Shown here: piece by piece, positions 62,583 to 64,000 of the stretch | How the letters are laid out: the number at the start of each line of letters is the position of its first letter | How positions within the stretch are numbered: the stretch's first letter is position 1 | Made by a program: the position numbers and the translations under genes | Notes under the pieces: generated by a model | The model's input: the letters and a program-made list of their open reading frames with translations, nothing else | Told to the model about the DNA's origin: nothing | Database searches by the model: none | Assembly: GCF_009496535.1 (NCBI RefSeq) | Contig: NZ_WIDL01000008.1 | Span: 1-64,000 of the forward strand | Origin: Stenotrophomonas sp. MYb238 | GTDB taxonomy: Bacteria > Pseudomonadota > Gammaproteobacteria > Xanthomonadales > Xanthomonadaceae | Length of the DNA stretch: 64,000 nt | Reading direction: 5' to 3'

Positions 62583-63266
62583 TCAGTCGGCGCTGACGTC
62601 CACGCGCACGCGGATGCGCTCGCCGGGGTGGTAGTCGCGGTGGGTGTGGTACTCGCGGCCGGCGTACTCGTAGGTGACGTCGTAACCGTCCACGCGTTCG
62701 CTTTCGTACCCATAGCCATCGCGTGCCGGTTCGCACACGCGCACGTCCGCGCGGCGGTAGACCGGACGGTTGTTCGCATCGTAGATCGCGCGCCCGGCGG
62801 CACCGCCGGCGACAGTGCCGATGGCCGTGCCCAGATAGCGCCCGTCGCCGCCGCCGATGCGGCTGCCGATGATGGCGCCGGCCAGGCCGCCGATCACCGT
62901 GGCGACCTGCCGCGCGCCTTCGTTGCCCTGGCGGTAGCCGCCTTCGTAACGGTCGTCGCCGTAATCGCGCACGTCACGGCGATCCTGCCGGTAGCCGTCC
63001 GCTCCGTAGACGTAATCGCCGTCGTTGCGCTCGTAGCACTGCCCTTGGCGGCCACCGTCGCCGACGATGACCGGATCCACCCGCACCACGCGGGCGTAGT
63101 CGTAGACCGGGCCGTTGTCGCCGTAGTAGCGGCCATCGTCCCGGCGCCAGTCGCCGGCGGCCGGCTGCGGGCGATAGCGGCCGTCGTCGTAGCGTTGCGC
63201 CGTGGCGGGCAAGGCCAGCAGGCAACCGAGTACCAGGACACCTGCAAGAGGCAACGATCGGGACAT
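62583..63266 (-). CDS. Glycine-zipper 2TM-like exported protein
   Basis: A 227-residue protein with a signal peptide (LPLAGVLVLGCLLALPATA, cleavage about residue 23), a tyrosine-, aspartate- and arginine-rich hydrophilic region (RYDDGRYRPQPAAGDWRRDD, GYRQDRRDVRDYGDDRYEGG) and a glycine-zipper (VIGGLAGAIIGSRIGGGDGRYLGTAIGTVAGGAAGRAIYD, about residues 123-162). It ends with a Tyr/His-rich part. Similar proteins are annotated as glycine zipper 2TM domain or 17-kDa surface antigen-like and are probably outer-membrane lipoprotein-like or envelope proteins, although no lipobox is obvious here. Function unknown. The start at 63266 matches the signal peptide; a longer frame exists. Confidence 0.75.
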   Translation of the reverse strand: MSRSLPLAGVLVLGCLLALPATAQRYDDGRYRPQPAAGDWRRDDGRYYGDNGPVYDYARVVRVDPVIVGDGGRQGQCYERNDGDYVYGADGYRQDRRDVRDYGDDRYEGGYRQGNEGARQVATVIGGLAGAIIGSRIGGGDGRYLGTAIGTVAGGAAGRAIYDANNRPVYRRADVRVCEPARDGYGYESERVDGYDVTYEYAGREYHTHRDYHPGERIRVRVDVSAD

Positions 63267-63374
63267 GGCGGCCGTACCGGCGGGGGGTGGGATGGATGGA
63301 TGCTCCGGCGCGGCGCGTGAAACGCCCCTGAACCGGAACGCCGGGCCGGCGCGCACACCGGCCCGGCCGGCGGA

Positions 63375-63809
63375 TCAGCCTTCGAATTCGGTCTCCAGGC
63401 TGATCGGCACCGCGCTCAGCGCCTTGGACACCGGGCAGTTCTGCTTGGCATCGTCGGCCACCGCGCGGAACTTCACCTCGTCCATGCCCGGCACCACCGC
63501 CTTCACCTTCAACCGGATCTGCGACAGCTGGGGGCCGCCTTCCATCGACAGGTCGACATCGGCGCGGGTGTCGAGCGAACGCGGCGGGAAACCGGCTTCG
63601 CTCAGCTTCGCCGACAGCGCCATGGTGAAGCAGCCGGCGTGCGCGGCGGCGATCAGTTCCTCCGGATTGGTGCCCTTCTCGTCGCCGAAACGGCTGGAGA
63701 AAGCGTAGCGCGTGTTCTCCATCAATCCGCTCTGCGGCGTGCTCAAGCGCCCCTGCCCGCTCTTGAGGTCGCCTTCCCAGTGCGCGGTGGCGTGGCGTGA
63801 AATACCCAT
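63375..63809 (-). CDS. OsmC family peroxiredoxin-like protein
   Basis: A 144-residue OsmC-type protein that reduces organic hydroperoxides with a pair of cysteines. The conserved sequence is HWEGDLKSGQGRLSTPQSGL, EELIAAAHAGCFTMALS (first Cys about residue 60) and NCPVSKAL (second Cys about residue 126). Both cysteines are present. A CAGGAG ribosome binding site precedes the ATG at 63809. It stands alone, downstream of a palindromic hairpin near the window end. Confidence 0.93.
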   Translation of the reverse strand: MGISRHATAHWEGDLKSGQGRLSTPQSGLMENTRYAFSSRFGDEKGTNPEELIAAAHAGCFTMALSAKLSEAGFPPRSLDTRADVDLSMEGGPQLSQIRLKVKAVVPGMDEVKFRAVADDAKQNCPVSKALSAVPISLETEFEG

Positions 63810-63935
63810 GTGCGTCTCCTGTGCGTGGATGGTCACCGCAGCGTAGGGCAGCGCCCGTTAGCGTCTTGTGCGTCGCCGCGGCCGGGACCGCGCGGGTCGT
63901 CGGCCGCCCGGCGGAAACCTGCGCGGCCGCCGCAT

Positions 63936-63971
63936 TTTCCCGCCCGCACCGCTCCATGGCCGGGCGGGAAA
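63936..63971. terminator. Palindromic hairpin near right end
   Basis: Perfect 11-base stem TTTCCCGCCCG/CGGGCGGGAAA (63936-63946 and 63961-63971) with a 14-base loop. It may be a bidirectional terminator for a gene outside the window or an intergenic repeat. Confidence 0.5.
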
Positions 63972-64000
63972 GTGGGGGAATGCGATTTTTATGGGGTTTT

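Overview
The window is a GC-rich chromosomal segment from a gammaproteobacterium, most probably family Xanthomonadaceae (Lysobacter, Luteimonas or Pseudoxanthomonas type). The clues are the divergent pilG / gshB-tonB arrangement with a giant pilL (chpA) hybrid kinase, the metX-metB-hom operon, several TonB-dependent receptors with nearby peptidases or modifying enzymes, a lysine/alanine-rich histone H1-like protein, and REP-type palindromes of the GTAGGAGCGGCTTCAGCCGC kind. No rRNA, tRNA, CRISPR array, phage or insertion sequence was recognised. Most open reading frames antisense to real genes are high-GC shadows.

Layout. 1-3.4 kb: metX-metB-hom on the minus strand with ATGA overlaps, preceded by a promoter and a SAM-I (S-box) riboswitch. 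3.4-8.7 kb: plus-strand M23 peptidase, prfC, a hemolysin III/PAQR membrane protein and an AsmA-like protein. 8.7-11.9 kb: minus-strand CBS protein, GT2 glycosyltransferase and mtgA, divergent from hslO. 12-21.5 kb: a small predicted outer-membrane protein, a TonB-dependent receptor, then four overlapping genes (TPR-sulfotransferase, methyltransferase, TPR-GT41 O-GlcNAc-transferase-like protein, TPR-2OG-Fe(II) oxygenase) that look like one modification operon. This is the best candidate for an undescribed system. 21.4-25.6 kb: a TetR regulator divergent from an alpha/beta hydrolase-fadE operon. 25.6-30.5 kb: a DUF4442-like remnant, a small membrane protein, an MFS-like transporter, an AmpC-fold serine hydrolase and the H1-like protein.

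30.5-31.4 kb is an almost gene-free stretch. 31.4-37.4 kb (minus strand): gcvT-gcvH, an NfeD/SPFH pair, an Mpo1-like (DUF962) pseudogene and the nudE-cysQ-mazG-ynfA operon. 37.6-39.1 kb: rsmE, whose 3' end plus a REP palindrome and the tail of the next gene has been amplified into four tandem 230-bp units. 39.1-51.1 kb: the complete type IV pilus chemosensory (Pil-Chp) operon on the minus strand: pilG, pilH, pilI, pilJ, pilL, a CheB-like protein lacking catalytic residues, and a CheW-like ChpC. No PilK-type methyltransferase is present. 51.3-53.2 kb: gshB-tonB.

53.2-62.4 kb: two TonB-dependent receptors, one followed by an S9 (prolyl oligopeptidase family) peptidase, and an exported amidohydrolase, with a TonB energy transducer next door; together they suggest capture and breakdown of peptides or other organic substrates. 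62.6-63.8 kb: a glycine-zipper protein and an OsmC-family protein.

All assignments come from reading the sequence and remembered family features; no database search was run.
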